A stretch of 64,000 bases of DNA, taken from NCBI GenBank assembly GCA_031292275.1, contig JARLHL010000105.1, positions 1 through 64,000 on the forward strand, read 5' to 3'. A program made the translations under genes and the position numbers. The notes under the pieces are model-generated. The model saw only the letters and a list, made by a program, of their open reading frames with translations. It was not told the DNA's origin and made no database searches. The stretch comes from Desulfocapsaceae bacterium. Lineage in GTDB: Bacteria; Desulfobacterota; Desulfobulbia; Desulfobulbales; Desulfocapsaceae. Of the stretch, positions 26,621-35,900 are shown one piece after another; position 1 is the stretch's first letter; every line of letters starts with the position of its first letter.

Positions 26621-27862
26621 TCAAGCGGCAGAGCCCGCGTACTCTTCAGCAGGCGGGGAAGGCCGGCTGACGGTGAGCCAGGCCAGGAAGAATATGACAA
26701 TGCAGGCATAAAAGGAATCATACACAGTCCATCCCGTAAAGCCGATGCCCAGCAGGACAAAGGGGCAGGCTCCCAGGCCGACCCGCCAGCAGGAGCGGTT
26801 CTGCATCCATCTGCGGGTAGCAGCAAACACGAGCCAGAAAAAAGACAGAAATCCCCAGATCCCCGTACAACTCAGGAGATGCAGATACAGATCATGGGAG
26901 TGGGATGCATACTGAACCTGATAGGCTGCACCATCGGGAGCGATATAGGGCGCAAAATCGGTACTGGCGGCCAGTTGATAGATAGCATTGGAAAAATTGG
27001 AAATACCCACACCCAAGACCGGATTTTCCATCCACAGGGTCAGGCTTCTCTGCCAGATCCAGTAGCGATCATACATGCTGCCCATACTGGTCTGGTAGCC
27101 GGAAAAATACATCAGCAGGCCGCCGGCAATCATGGCCACGGCAACACCGCCGGCAATCCCCCAGCGATAACGCCCCTGCAGGGTTATGGCCAATCCTCCG
27201 ACAATGCCTATCCCGGCAGCAAGCCAGGCGGTCCGGATTTTGGTGATAAAAAGCAGGCCGCCGGCAAGGACAATCAGAATACAGAGGAAAAACCGCTCAT
27301 ATTTCTTCAGGTCCCGTCCCGAAATAAACCGGAGTACCAGAAAGGGAAAGACATAGGCGCTGAAAGCAGCTATCCTCTCCCCCTCATGAAGTTTCTCTGT
27401 ATAAAAACTGACCGGATCGCCGATGATGTCAAATCCCAGTCCCAGGGCCAGGAGGGTGTTCAGCGCAGCCCAGATGATGCCGGTCATCACCCCGGCAAGC
27501 AGGTAGCGGTCTATGTCCAGGCGTTCGGAAATATCGACAATGGCCAGAAAAAAAACCATATACCGGAGGTATAAAAAATCATGGAGAAATCCCGCAGCGG
27601 AAAATCCGTTGACAAGCCTGCTGAGCAGAATTCCGGTCATCCAGAGCACTATGGGCCAGAAGGTCGGCTGTATCCGGATGCGCTGTCGATGAGGCCGAAA
27701 AAAAAGAGACTGTACCAGCCACATCAGCCCGGTGCCGGCGACAACCAGTTCAAAGGCAACACTGCCAAGCACAAGAGCGATGGGAAGCAAGGCAGCAGTC
27801 ACGGCCACCCATTGATCACCGGTCTGAGGAAGAGAGAAGGCAACTCTCAATTTTTCCGACAT
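26621..27862 (-). CDS. O-antigen ligase family membrane protein (WaaL/Wzy_C)
   Basis: The 413-aa product has about 10-12 membrane segments and a large periplasmic loop (about residues 265-330). The loop bears NPVLGVGISNF and SHSHDLYLHLLSCTGIWG, matching the H-x-GxxG pattern of WaaL-type ligases that join undecaprenyl-linked glycan to lipid A core. Polymerases of the Wzy type share this domain, so ligase versus polymerase cannot be decided. It heads the operon with two glycosyltransferases. No flippase or Wzz gene is in the window. The C-terminus is short and soluble. Confidence 0.85.
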   Translation of the reverse strand: MSEKLRVAFSLPQTGDQWVAVTAALLPIALVLGSVAFELVVAGTGLMWLVQSLFFRPHRQRIRIQPTFWPIVLWMTGILLSRLVNGFSAAGFLHDFLYLRYMVFFLAIVDISERLDIDRYLLAGVMTGIIWAALNTLLALGLGFDIIGDPVSFYTEKLHEGERIAAFSAYVFPFLVLRFISGRDLKKYERFFLCILIVLAGGLLFITKIRTAWLAAGIGIVGGLAITLQGRYRWGIAGGVAVAMIAGGLLMYFSGYQTSMGSMYDRYWIWQRSLTLWMENPVLGVGISNFSNAIYQLAASTDFAPYIAPDGAAYQVQYASHSHDLYLHLLSCTGIWGFLSFFWLVFAATRRWMQNRSCWRVGLGACPFVLLGIGFTGWTVYDSFYACIVIFFLAWLTVSRPSPPAEEYAGSAA

Positions 27863-28095
27863 GATATACTCTTCTTAGACTCCGTTGAAAATTGATTTAG
27901 TCCGTTAAAGCCGGATCATCAAGATCCTGATTTATGGAGTTTATCTACGACCCTTTCAGAAAGCTTTTTCTCTTACAGCAGAAGGATGTCAATTGTCAAT
28001 CATTTTGGGGCAGTCAATCGGAACCGGCCACGAGGATGCCGAAAGGACAGAAAAATCCTGGCGTAGGAAGGGTTCACGCCTGTCCGCAGTTCGCT

Positions 28096-28788
28096 TCAGT
28101 TCTTGCAAATTTCAACAATATTATGAATATGTATTCTTGAAGAGTCAACATAATGGACACTGACTTCATCGGCTGTGACAAGCAGGGGAATTGCAGCGGA
28201 TCCTGCAATGAGGCCGTCAATATGTTCATCCTTAATGATCCTGTCGATAATGGCCAGGATATTCTTTTTTGTCCCCTCTTTAAGAACGCTGGACCTTCCA
28301 ACGGAGGAAATTGCGTTGTGGATAAAATCCTGCTCCTCGGGGTTGGGGAGGACAAGCCGGATTTCCTCTTTTTCGAACATCTGCCGAAAGCAATCACTTT
28401 CCATCGTGACCTTTTCCCCCAGCAGGCACAGATTCCGTAAATTATGCTGTATCGTGTAATTCAGGGTGGCATCAACCACACTGACAAGAGGCAGAAAGGT
28501 CTGAGACTGAATCTCATCAAAGGCCACATGGAGGGCAGTCGATGCTATGGCACCGAAGGCGGCCCCTCCGGCCCGCAGCACTTCAAATTTCGAGGCGATG
28601 AATTCAGAGACCTGATCCCATCTGGAATTGTCGACATGAAACATCGCCCTCTTCATATCGATACTCTCGACGGCTATTTCCGGATAGCCATGCTCTTCGA
28701 AGGCTGGGCTGCATGCATCGATTATTCCGCGATAATATGCGATGGTTGACACAGGATCAATTCCGCCGACAATACCAACCTTTTTCAT
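28096..28788 (-). CDS. Aspartate/glutamate racemase family protein lacking both catalytic cysteines
   Basis: The 230-aa product has the racemase fold: VGIVGGIDPVSTIAYYR at the N-terminus and two half-domains. Active members use two cysteines, in a CNT motif and in a GCTE motif. Here the first reads IASTALH (Ser83) and the second AGSAAIPLL (Ser197), so both cysteines are serine and the flanking Asn, Thr and Glu are lost too. E. coli YgeA is known to use Thr and Cys at these sites, but losing both is more extreme. The rest of the fold is intact and the frame unbroken, so a changed or binding function is likely rather than decay. The start follows GAGGGAA. Confidence 0.85.
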   Translation of the reverse strand: MKKVGIVGGIDPVSTIAYYRGIIDACSPAFEEHGYPEIAVESIDMKRAMFHVDNSRWDQVSEFIASKFEVLRAGGAAFGAIASTALHVAFDEIQSQTFLPLVSVVDATLNYTIQHNLRNLCLLGEKVTMESDCFRQMFEKEEIRLVLPNPEEQDFIHNAISSVGRSSVLKEGTKKNILAIIDRIIKDEHIDGLIAGSAAIPLLVTADEVSVHYVDSSRIHIHNIVEICKN

Positions 28789-28833
28789 AATTCCCTCATT
28801 GTTGAAATAGCGAACAGCCGCCGCAGAACAACC

Positions 28834-29595
28834 TTATTCGTTTGTCAGTCCGCAGGCTGCACAGTCCGGACGCCGTTTGAGACTGATTTTCCTGAAGTCC
28901 ATGGTCAAGGCATTGAAGGTGAGCAAGGTGTCTGTCAGCAGAGTACCGACACCTGTCACGAACTTCAAGGCCTCAGCCGCCTGAATTGTCCCCAGCATCC
29001 CGGCTACGGCCCCCAGGATTCCGGCCTTGGAGCAGGTGTTGGCGATATCATAAGGCGGAGGATGTCTAAAGACGCAGCGATAACAGGTGCTTTTCCCAGG
29101 GAGAACCGTCATGGTCTGGCCGTCATACTGCAGAATTCCCCCATGAGAGAAAGGGATCCCGGCAGATATGCAGGCATCATTGATGAGAAATTTTGTTGGA
29201 AAATCATCCGTGCCGTCAATAATGAAATCGTACGCCCCTATGATTTCTGCAATGTCTCCTGCCTGAAGACGCCGGTAATAGATCCGCAGATTGACCTCGG
29301 GATTGAGGGCCAGGAGTTTCTCTTTGGCGGAATCGACCTTGGCCTTACCGATATCTTTTGTATAATGCACAACCTGTCGCTGCAGATTTGAAAGATCAAC
29401 CGTATCACCGTCAATCAGTCCCAGGGTCCCCACGCCGGCGGCAGCGAGATACAGCGAGACCGGCGAACCCAGGCCTCCCACACCGACAAGCAATATCCGG
29501 GCGGAGCGAAGCCGTTCCTGTCCGTTGACCCCGATGTCCTTGAGAAGGATCTGCCGGCTGTAACGTTCAAGCTGCTCTTTGCTGAATACAGGCAT
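28834..29595 (-). CDS. MoeB/ThiF/HesA-family adenylyltransferase (E1-like)
   Basis: These enzymes adenylate the C-terminal glycine of a small ubiquitin-like sulfur carrier such as MoaD or ThiS. The 253-aa product has the nucleotide loop LLVGVGGLGSP (from residue 35), the DTVDLSNLQRQ motif, DGTDDFPTKF, a candidate catalytic Cys188 (NTCSKAG) and two zinc pairs (Cys171/Cys174 and Cys245/Cys248). There is no C-terminal rhodanese domain. moaD, thiS, thiG and moeA are not in the window, so MoeB and ThiF roles cannot be told apart; moaA at 11096 slightly favours MoeB. The small gene at 29645 lies 49 bases upstream. Confidence 0.9.
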   Translation of the reverse strand: MPVFSKEQLERYSRQILLKDIGVNGQERLRSARILLVGVGGLGSPVSLYLAAAGVGTLGLIDGDTVDLSNLQRQVVHYTKDIGKAKVDSAKEKLLALNPEVNLRIYYRRLQAGDIAEIIGAYDFIIDGTDDFPTKFLINDACISAGIPFSHGGILQYDGQTMTVLPGKSTCYRCVFRHPPPYDIANTCSKAGILGAVAGMLGTIQAAEALKFVTGVGTLLTDTLLTFNALTMDFRKISLKRRPDCAACGLTNE

Positions 29596-29644
29596 TATTC
29601 ATCAGAACAAAGAATGGTGGAGAAGCCACAGGAGAAGAAGGCAA

Positions 29645-29899
29645 TCAGCCCTCTTCTCCCCAATCCGGGATGTGCCGAAGGACATAGTCCTGCACGCAGG
29701 ATTTTTCCATCGACTTGCCCTCCGCCTTCAGCGCATCCTTCACCTCTTGATAATCAAACCAGCAGACCTCCTGATCCTCGTAGTTATATACCGTTAAGAT
29801 CCGCTTGTCCTCATTGTGGATGTCCTCTTCCTCCTGGATGGCTGCGACAATCTTCAGGGCATCTTCAAGAGAGAAGAACCGCATTGTTTTTTCTTCCAT
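29645..29899 (-). CDS. Small acidic protein of unknown function
   Basis: I do not recognise this 84-aa protein. It is rich in Glu and Asp with a predicted alpha-beta mix: SLEDALKIVAAIQEEE, then a strand ILTVYNYEDQEVCWFDY, then two helices, ending DWGEEG. It has two cysteines and no membrane segment. The gene looks real because the ATG at 29899 follows GAGAGGTGATG at a good distance and it is packed between rpmB and the MoeB-like gene. The C-terminus is not Gly-Gly, so it is not an obvious sulfur carrier for its neighbour. A regulator or partner of the MoeB-like enzyme is possible but unsupported. Confidence 0.6.
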   Translation of the reverse strand: MEEKTMRFFSLEDALKIVAAIQEEEDIHNEDKRILTVYNYEDQEVCWFDYQEVKDALKAEGKSMEKSCVQDYVLRHIPDWGEEG

Positions 29900-29916
29900 A
29901 TTTCATCACCTCTCAA

Positions 29917-29959
29917 ACCAAAAAGGGCGAGCTGGATAGATTACAATCCACTCGCCCTT
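29917..29959 (-). terminator. Rho-independent terminator of rpmB
   Basis: AAGGGCGAG (29923-29931) pairs perfectly with CTCGCCCTT (29951-29959). On the minus strand the stem is followed by TTTTTGG. It comes right after the rpmB stop at 29981 and right before the next gene's ribosome site, so that small gene may rely on read-through. Confidence 0.75.
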
Positions 29960-29980
29960 CAATTGCCGTTGTCTAAACCC

Positions 29981-30175
29981 TTACGCCGGTTTCACCACGG
30001 CTCCGGAACGTATACAGCGGGTGCACACTCTCGCATGGGCTGTGCCGCCCTTATCGGTGACCAGACGAACCTTCTTCAGGTTGGGGAGCCAGCGCCGCCG
30101 AGTTTTATTGTGAGCATGGGAAACATTATTTCCAGTGGCCGGACCCTTTCCGCAAATCTGACATACCTTAGCCAT
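29981..30175 (-). CDS. rpmB: 50S ribosomal protein L28
   Basis: L28 is a small protein of the large ribosomal subunit. The 64-aa product has [19 protein letters not shown], shown as CQICGKGP and VSHAHNKT, and the basic [12 protein letters not shown] second cysteine pair (CTRC) pairs with the first CxxC, so this is the zinc-binding (C+) form. Length is typical of the shorter bacterial type. The start follows AAGGAGAG. It is a single-gene unit closed by the terminator at 29917-29959; rpmG is not adjacent. Confidence 0.97.
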   Translation of the reverse strand: MAKVCQICGKGPATGNNVSHAHNKTRRRWLPNLKKVRLVTDKGGTAHARVCTRCIRSGAVVKPA

Positions 30176-30646
30176 TGTAAACTCTCCTTAATCGTATCTC
30201 TTCCCACCACCGTTCAGCTCAGGGCAAAAAGGCGGTGCTATCTGACAACTCAAAATTTATGTCTTCTGCAACACAGTTTGATACTCCTTTTCTTCAAGAA
30301 TAGCAAGTATAAAAATGTGTGACAATACGGTTGCGTGTCTTGAGGACGACAATAATTATTCTGTATTTTCACAGGTTGGCTTTTGAGTTGCAATCACCGG
30401 TTATGCGTGGTAGCAAGGAGAATTGTTTTACATGATACATGTTCCTGATCGTGATTGGAAAGACAAGTGTATCTCTATGAAAGCCTCATTTGACTGGCGG
30501 CCTTGCCATCATGAGATGACGAGTTTTGATGGTTCATTGTGGCCGACCGTTGCAGTCCGGATAGTCCTCTGCCCCGTGACTCCTTTCCCTTCAGGTATTA
30601 TAATGAGCAATAAATTATTGCTAAAGCACTCCTCTTTGATCCAAAA
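30176..30646. other. Intergenic region of 471 bases between rpmB and resB
   Basis: The flanking genes diverge from here, so promoters for both should lie inside, but I found no strong sigma70 match. A 75-codon frame at 30423-30650 has a plausible ribosome site yet an unconvincing protein. Nothing else stands out. Confidence 0.6.
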
Positions 30647-31987
30647 ATGACAACTAAGCCTTCTTCTGTAAATGTGTTTTCTCTTCTCTGGGATTTTTTT
30701 GCCTCGGTCAAACTGGCCCTGCTCACCCTCGGCGTCCTCTGCCTCGCATCGATTGTCGGCACAATAATCCCCCAGGGTGAAGCCTTTTCCTGGTATGTCA
30801 GGAAATTCGGTCCCTGGCAGGCGCAGCTTTTCAACCTGTTCCAACTCTCGGACCTGTTTGGTTCTCTCTGGTTCAAGGCCCTTTTGGGGATACTGAGTTG
30901 TAATCTGATCATCTGCAGTCTTGACCGGTTTCCTCAGATTTGGAAAAAAATCACAGCGGACAATCTGGATACCACGGTTGTCAGACTGCAGAGCATCAAA
31001 AGAAACAGCAGATGGACAAGCTCATTGCCACCGGCCCGGACCGTCGAAGAGATCGCCCGGTTGCTCGGGCGTAACGGCTGGAAAACTTCTTCCCGGGAGC
31101 TTGATAACGGCACCCTCCTGTTCAGCCAGAGGGGGGCATGGACCAGACTGGGCTTCTTCGTTGTGCATGCATCCATTTTAATTATTTTGACAGGCGCGAT
31201 CATCGGCTCCCTCCTGGGATTCAAAGGGACAGCCCTGATTCCGGAAGGCCGGAGTGTGAGCGAGATCCGGACAACCGGGAAATCTTCCTCCGTTGACCTT
31301 GGGTTTGAGGTCCGCTGCGATACCTTCGGCATTGAATATTATCAAAACGGCATGCCTAAAGAATATCGTTCGGATCTGACTCTTCTTGAACAGGGGCGCG
31401 AGGTGCTGCACAAATCCATCATGGTCAACCACCCCCTGACCTATAAAGGCATCACCTTTTATCAGTCCAGTTTCGAGGCCTACAGGGATTTTATCATCAC
31501 GCTCACAGATAAGGAAAGCGGCGACCGGCAGATATTCGTTACTCCCTACCAGAAGCAGCGAACCTGGGAAGAAAAGGCACTGCGCTTCGGCGTAATCAAT
31601 GCCGAGGTCAGTGAAGACCGGATCAGCCGAATGAAGATCTGGATTACAGGTCCTGATGATGCGCCTTCCGTATTCTGGATGGATCCCGGACAGACCATCC
31701 CCCTCACCCTTCATGGCCGCCCCTATCTTATTTCGGCAAAACAGATGTATGCAACCGGTTTGCAGGTGGCAAAGGACCCCGGCGTCTGGTGGGTGTATAT
31801 CGGCTGCACGCTGATACTTGCTGGCCTGTTTACGACCTTCTTTTTGTCTCACAGGAAAATATGGATTTATGTCCACCAAGAGAAGCAGGCGACCGCAATA
31901 CTTATGGCCGGTTCCACCAATAAAAATAAGGCTGGCTTTGACGGCCATTTTTCCAGACTGACAGAACTGCTCAAGGCCGCCGTATGA
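30647..31987 (+). CDS. resB: Cytochrome c biogenesis protein ResB (CcsB)
   Basis: ResB with CcsA forms the system II machine that moves heme out and attaches it to apocytochrome c. The 446-aa product has three N-terminal membrane segments (about residues 20-42, 75-95 and 170-195), a large periplasmic domain and a last membrane segment near 380-405. Motifs are LASIVGTIIPQ, LLGILSCNLIICSLDR and VNHPLTYKGITFYQSSF. The length is near the family norm. ccsA follows after 87 bases on the same strand, a usual pair. Multiheme cytochromes are common in Desulfobacterota, but none is encoded here. Confidence 0.93.
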   Translation: MTTKPSSVNVFSLLWDFFASVKLALLTLGVLCLASIVGTIIPQGEAFSWYVRKFGPWQAQLFNLFQLSDLFGSLWFKALLGILSCNLIICSLDRFPQIWKKITADNLDTTVVRLQSIKRNSRWTSSLPPARTVEEIARLLGRNGWKTSSRELDNGTLLFSQRGAWTRLGFFVVHASILIILTGAIIGSLLGFKGTALIPEGRSVSEIRTTGKSSSVDLGFEVRCDTFGIEYYQNGMPKEYRSDLTLLEQGREVLHKSIMVNHPLTYKGITFYQSSFEAYRDFIITLTDKESGDRQIFVTPYQKQRTWEEKALRFGVINAEVSEDRISRMKIWITGPDDAPSVFWMDPGQTIPLTLHGRPYLISAKQMYATGLQVAKDPGVWWVYIGCTLILAGLFTTFFLSHRKIWIYVHQEKQATAILMAGSTNKNKAGFDGHFSRLTELLKAAV

Positions 31988-32074
31988 GGCCCCATGAACA
32001 GGCGGCCGTTCCGCTGGACCGCAAGCGGCAGTTCACTGCAACGGGTACTATGATAATCGAACAATGGAGTTTCC

Positions 32075-32929
32075 ATGAATAGCGCGCAGTTTCTGGGTAT
32101 CACAACCTTTGCCTATATGTTTTCAACCCTGCTCTATGTGGCAATGTTTGTTTTCAAAATCAAACGATTGGGGAAATTCACAACCTGTTTTACCGCCATC
32201 GCCCTCCTGGTCCAGACTGCCGGCCTCGGTCTGCGCTGGCAGGAGTCCTATCAGATGGGTATCGGCCATGCCCCTTTGACAAATATGTACGAATCGGTGA
32301 TATTTTTTGCCTGGGCCATCATCGTCCTGTACCTGCTCATCGAGTGGAAGTTCAAGACGCAGATCATCGGCGCCTTTGCTGTCCCCTTTGCCTTTCTGGC
32401 AATGGCCTATGCCTCGCTGTCCAAGGATCTGACCAAAGGCATCAGCCCGCTTATCCCCGCCCTGCAATCCAACTGGCTGATCTCCCATGTAATCACCTGT
32501 TTTATCGGTTACGCCGCATTTACCGTAGCCGCAGGTCTCGGCCTTATGTATCTGATCAAGGAAACAAGCGACAGCAGACATTCTTCCAATGACAAAACCC
32601 TGATCGGCAGCCTGCTCCCACTGCATCAGATTGAAGACATTACTCACAAAACCATGATCTTCGGGTTTATATGGCTGACTGCGGGCATCATTACCGGCGC
32701 CGTCTGGGCCGATTCCGCCTGGGGGACCTACTGGAGCTGGGATCCAAAGGAAACCTGGTCGTTAATCACCTGGTTCGTCTACGCCATCACCCTCCATGCC
32801 CGCTACACCAGGGGATGGGGAGGAAAGAGGATTGCCTGGCTGGCAATTATCGGTTTCTTTTCAGTGATTTTCACTTACTACGGAGTAAATTTCATCCTCT
32901 CGGGACTCCATAGCTATGGTTCCAATTAG
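32075..32929 (+). CDS. ccsA: Cytochrome c biogenesis protein CcsA (ResC)
   Basis: This is the heme-handling half of system II. The 284-aa product has about eight membrane segments. It carries the tryptophan-rich WWD motif WGTYWSWDPKETWS, flanked by histidines that bind heme on the outer face. LTNMYESVIFFAW and HVITCFIGYAAF are also family marks. Length is that of the short ResC/CcsA form (E. coli CcmC and CcmF also carry WWD but differ elsewhere). Naming varies between CcsA and CcsB. Its stop TAG abuts the stop of tamB on the other strand inside TTAGCTAA. Confidence 0.94.
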   Translation: MNSAQFLGITTFAYMFSTLLYVAMFVFKIKRLGKFTTCFTAIALLVQTAGLGLRWQESYQMGIGHAPLTNMYESVIFFAWAIIVLYLLIEWKFKTQIIGAFAVPFAFLAMAYASLSKDLTKGISPLIPALQSNWLISHVITCFIGYAAFTVAAGLGLMYLIKETSDSRHSSNDKTLIGSLLPLHQIEDITHKTMIFGFIWLTAGIITGAVWADSAWGTYWSWDPKETWSLITWFVYAITLHARYTRGWGGKRIAWLAIIGFFSVIFTYYGVNFILSGLHSYGSN

Positions 32930-35900
32930 CTAATAATTTTTTCGCCACCCCACTCCCACCTGGCTGGAACTCGGTGATGTACGGCCTTCGATATTCACGT
33001 TGGGAAAAAGTTCCATTTCAACACGAACCCCCGTGCTTTCAGGCGTTGCTCCCTGCTCAATCCCCATATAGAAGCTGTCATTGATATATTTCCCGGCTTC
33101 AACTGTGGGTCCCGGTTCCGTGTTGCTTTGAGTCCCACTGCCGTTGCTGGGGCGGAAACCGCCGGCCGCGTCGAACTCCCCGGTACTTCTGCGCTGCTGC
33201 CCGTTCCCGCCCCCGCTGACGCGCAGCACATCAAGTCCCAGGATTTTACGCATGCTGCCCACAGAAGCAAGGCCGTTGTCGCCCACACCGGCCAGTTCCC
33301 GCATGCCGTTGGCCAGCTGCAAGGCTTCAAAATTGCTGAGACCTGAGACGCTCCTGCCAAACAGGACCTGTGCCATAACCTCATCCTGCGGCAAGGGCGG
33401 ATTGCTGCCGAGAGTAAGAGAAGGGTGAGAGGCGGTGCCGCCCACCTGCACAACAGCCTCGATGGAGGGTCCTGAATAGGTTAACGTAAGATCAATTCCG
33501 GGATTTATCTGTCTGTCTCCGGTAAAAACAATTTCTCCATTCGTAAACGCAAATGGTTTTGACAGCAGATCAAAAAAACCGCGTACCGGGCGCAGAGAAC
33601 CGGTCAGATGGGGCTCTGCGATCGGCCCGTCAAAGTGAAGGAGGCCTTGCCATTCGCTATCCAATCCCCGGCCGCGGATAAAAAACCGCCCCGGCACATC
33701 AACGACTACGGCACAGGTCGGTCCTCCCGGACCATGCATAGCGGACGGCTCATCCTTGTCTGCAATATTCAATGTTTGGATAGAGCTGTCGGACAATGTG
33801 GAAAGCAGAGTCACCTCACCGCGTTCAACGAGGATGTTTGCCGTTACAACCGGGGCGGAAAGCGGCCCGTTAACGCCAAAAAGGCCGGAAAGTATCAGGG
33901 AAATGTCGTCTCTGTGCAGCGGTTGCAGATGTTTGACCTGTCCGCGCAGGGCAACAGACGCCTGGTCGCCGCTTTGGGTCAGGAGGCCTTCAAGGGCCAA
34001 GGTGCCGCCTTTACCATCGCCCAAAGCCAGCACAGCCCGGGCGAGGCCATCTGGAGTCGCATGGCTTTCCAGAGTGATATCAGTGAGCAGCAGACCCGTC
34101 ACTCTATCCTCGTAGCGCCCGTCTGCCAGGAACGCTTCAAGCTCAATTTTTGGAGCTTCCATACTGCCTGAAACAGCCAGGTCCACCTTGGTCCGGCCGG
34201 TAAGACGCCGATCCGGGATGGCCGCAATCCGCCAGAAAAGATCTGCCGGGCCCTGCCAATGCAAAGCCGCTGTCAGCGGCCCTTTCATGTTCGGTGCGGG
34301 CAGCCCGTTTTCCATCATCTGCATCGGTAGAACAAAACTCAAGTCACCGCCCTTGCTGCCTCCTCCCGGTTCCACAACTATTTTCCCCCTGCCGCGCAGG
34401 GCAAGAGAGCCGCTGGCACCTGCTGTACCGGCAGCGCGGTCCAAGGCCGCTTCTGTCCGCACAGTCAGGAGAGGGCGAAAAGAAGACACAGCCCCGGCTC
34501 GTGCCGCCTTCGTCTTGTCGTCTGCAGCGGGCAGGCCCAACCTCGTATTCAGGCTTATCGTTCCCCTCGGTCCCCCGCTTGGAGTACTGTATACCGCCTG
34601 GGCATCGATCACCCCGGACGGCAGCGGACTGTTGGTGAATATCCGGAAAAAATCAACAGGTAAGGCACTGAGGCTGGCGTCCACGGCAAGGGTTTCCGGT
34701 TCGACATTCAGATCGGCCTTCAGGCTGCCGCCGGGTAAAAAAGAGACATTGAGATCATGAATCCGGATACCCTTGTCAAGACTCAAGCATACCGGCTTTT
34801 GCAGCCGTATGCCGAATCGGGTTCCCCTTCCGGGGACGGGCTGCAGATCAGGCGGGGGCGGTGAAACAAGCGATGGAATCGCGAGAAAGGCCTGCACCAG
34901 AGTGACTTCTTTTTTGAGTCCGTTGTAATTGCCGCGCACGGCCAGCGGCCCAAGGGTATCGGTTGGATCCGCACCTCCGGACGCGACCGCATGCCCGTTT
35001 ATCCGGTCCATCGGGGCAGCAGTATCGGCAGGTCTTTTCGAAGTGCTGCCGGTGGCCGCTACGGCCTGCCCGCCGCCCCGAAAATCGAGAGAAAAATTCC
35101 CGTCCCGGAGACTGCCGTCAAGCCGGGCAGTTCCGGAACTCCAGGCCAGGGGCCCTGCATTGCCCCGGCCAAGGCGCACATTCATGCTGGCAGACGGATT
35201 GCGGAAAATGTCTGTCAGTTTGAGCTCGCCGGCAGCATCATGCAGAAAAACACCACTGTCAATCTCACTCTTTCCTCCTCGCTCAGCAATATTGCCGCGC
35301 AAATGCAGGTCTGTAAGCTGTACGGTCATTAGAGCGTCCTGACGAGCGTCCTTCCCGCCCAGGAGCAGATCCGCCCTCCCTGCTCCGCCAGCCAGGCCCA
35401 TACCCGACAGGCTGGAGAGACGCGACCAGTCCAGCACCTCAGCAGACAATTTTCCCTCCAGGGTCAAAGAGGAGGCAACACGCGCAGTCAGATCTCCATT
35501 CAACGCAATTCCCGCACTTTGAGCGTGCAAACGGCTCAGGGTCGCTATGAGGGTGCCGTCGGTCTGGAGGCTCACCTTCCAGGATGCGTCCGCTTCCCCC
35601 GGACCGCCAAACAGCTGCTGCACGCCTGATTCGATGGTCCCCGCCGCATTCAGACTGCCCCCGGGCTGCATATCGATACTGCCGTCAAGCCGTGCTGCGG
35701 CCCCTTGCAAGGTGACAGCCGGGCTGATAAGCTCCTGGCTGGAGGCGACCAGCGTGGCTTTAAGAGCGTTCAGTGTGCCACCGGCACGCAGGTCCAGGGC
35801 CAAGGGGCCACTTACGCCAATCTGCAGAGGCGCAAGATCGGCAATATTTACAAAAAGCTCCGCTTCAAGCTCTCCCGGCGCCATCGACCGATTGCCAGAC

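Noticed and set aside
30423-30650. 75-codon frame upstream of resB with a plausible ribosome site
   Set aside because: The protein shows no domain or coherent composition and it overlaps the resB start; support is too weak to call a gene.
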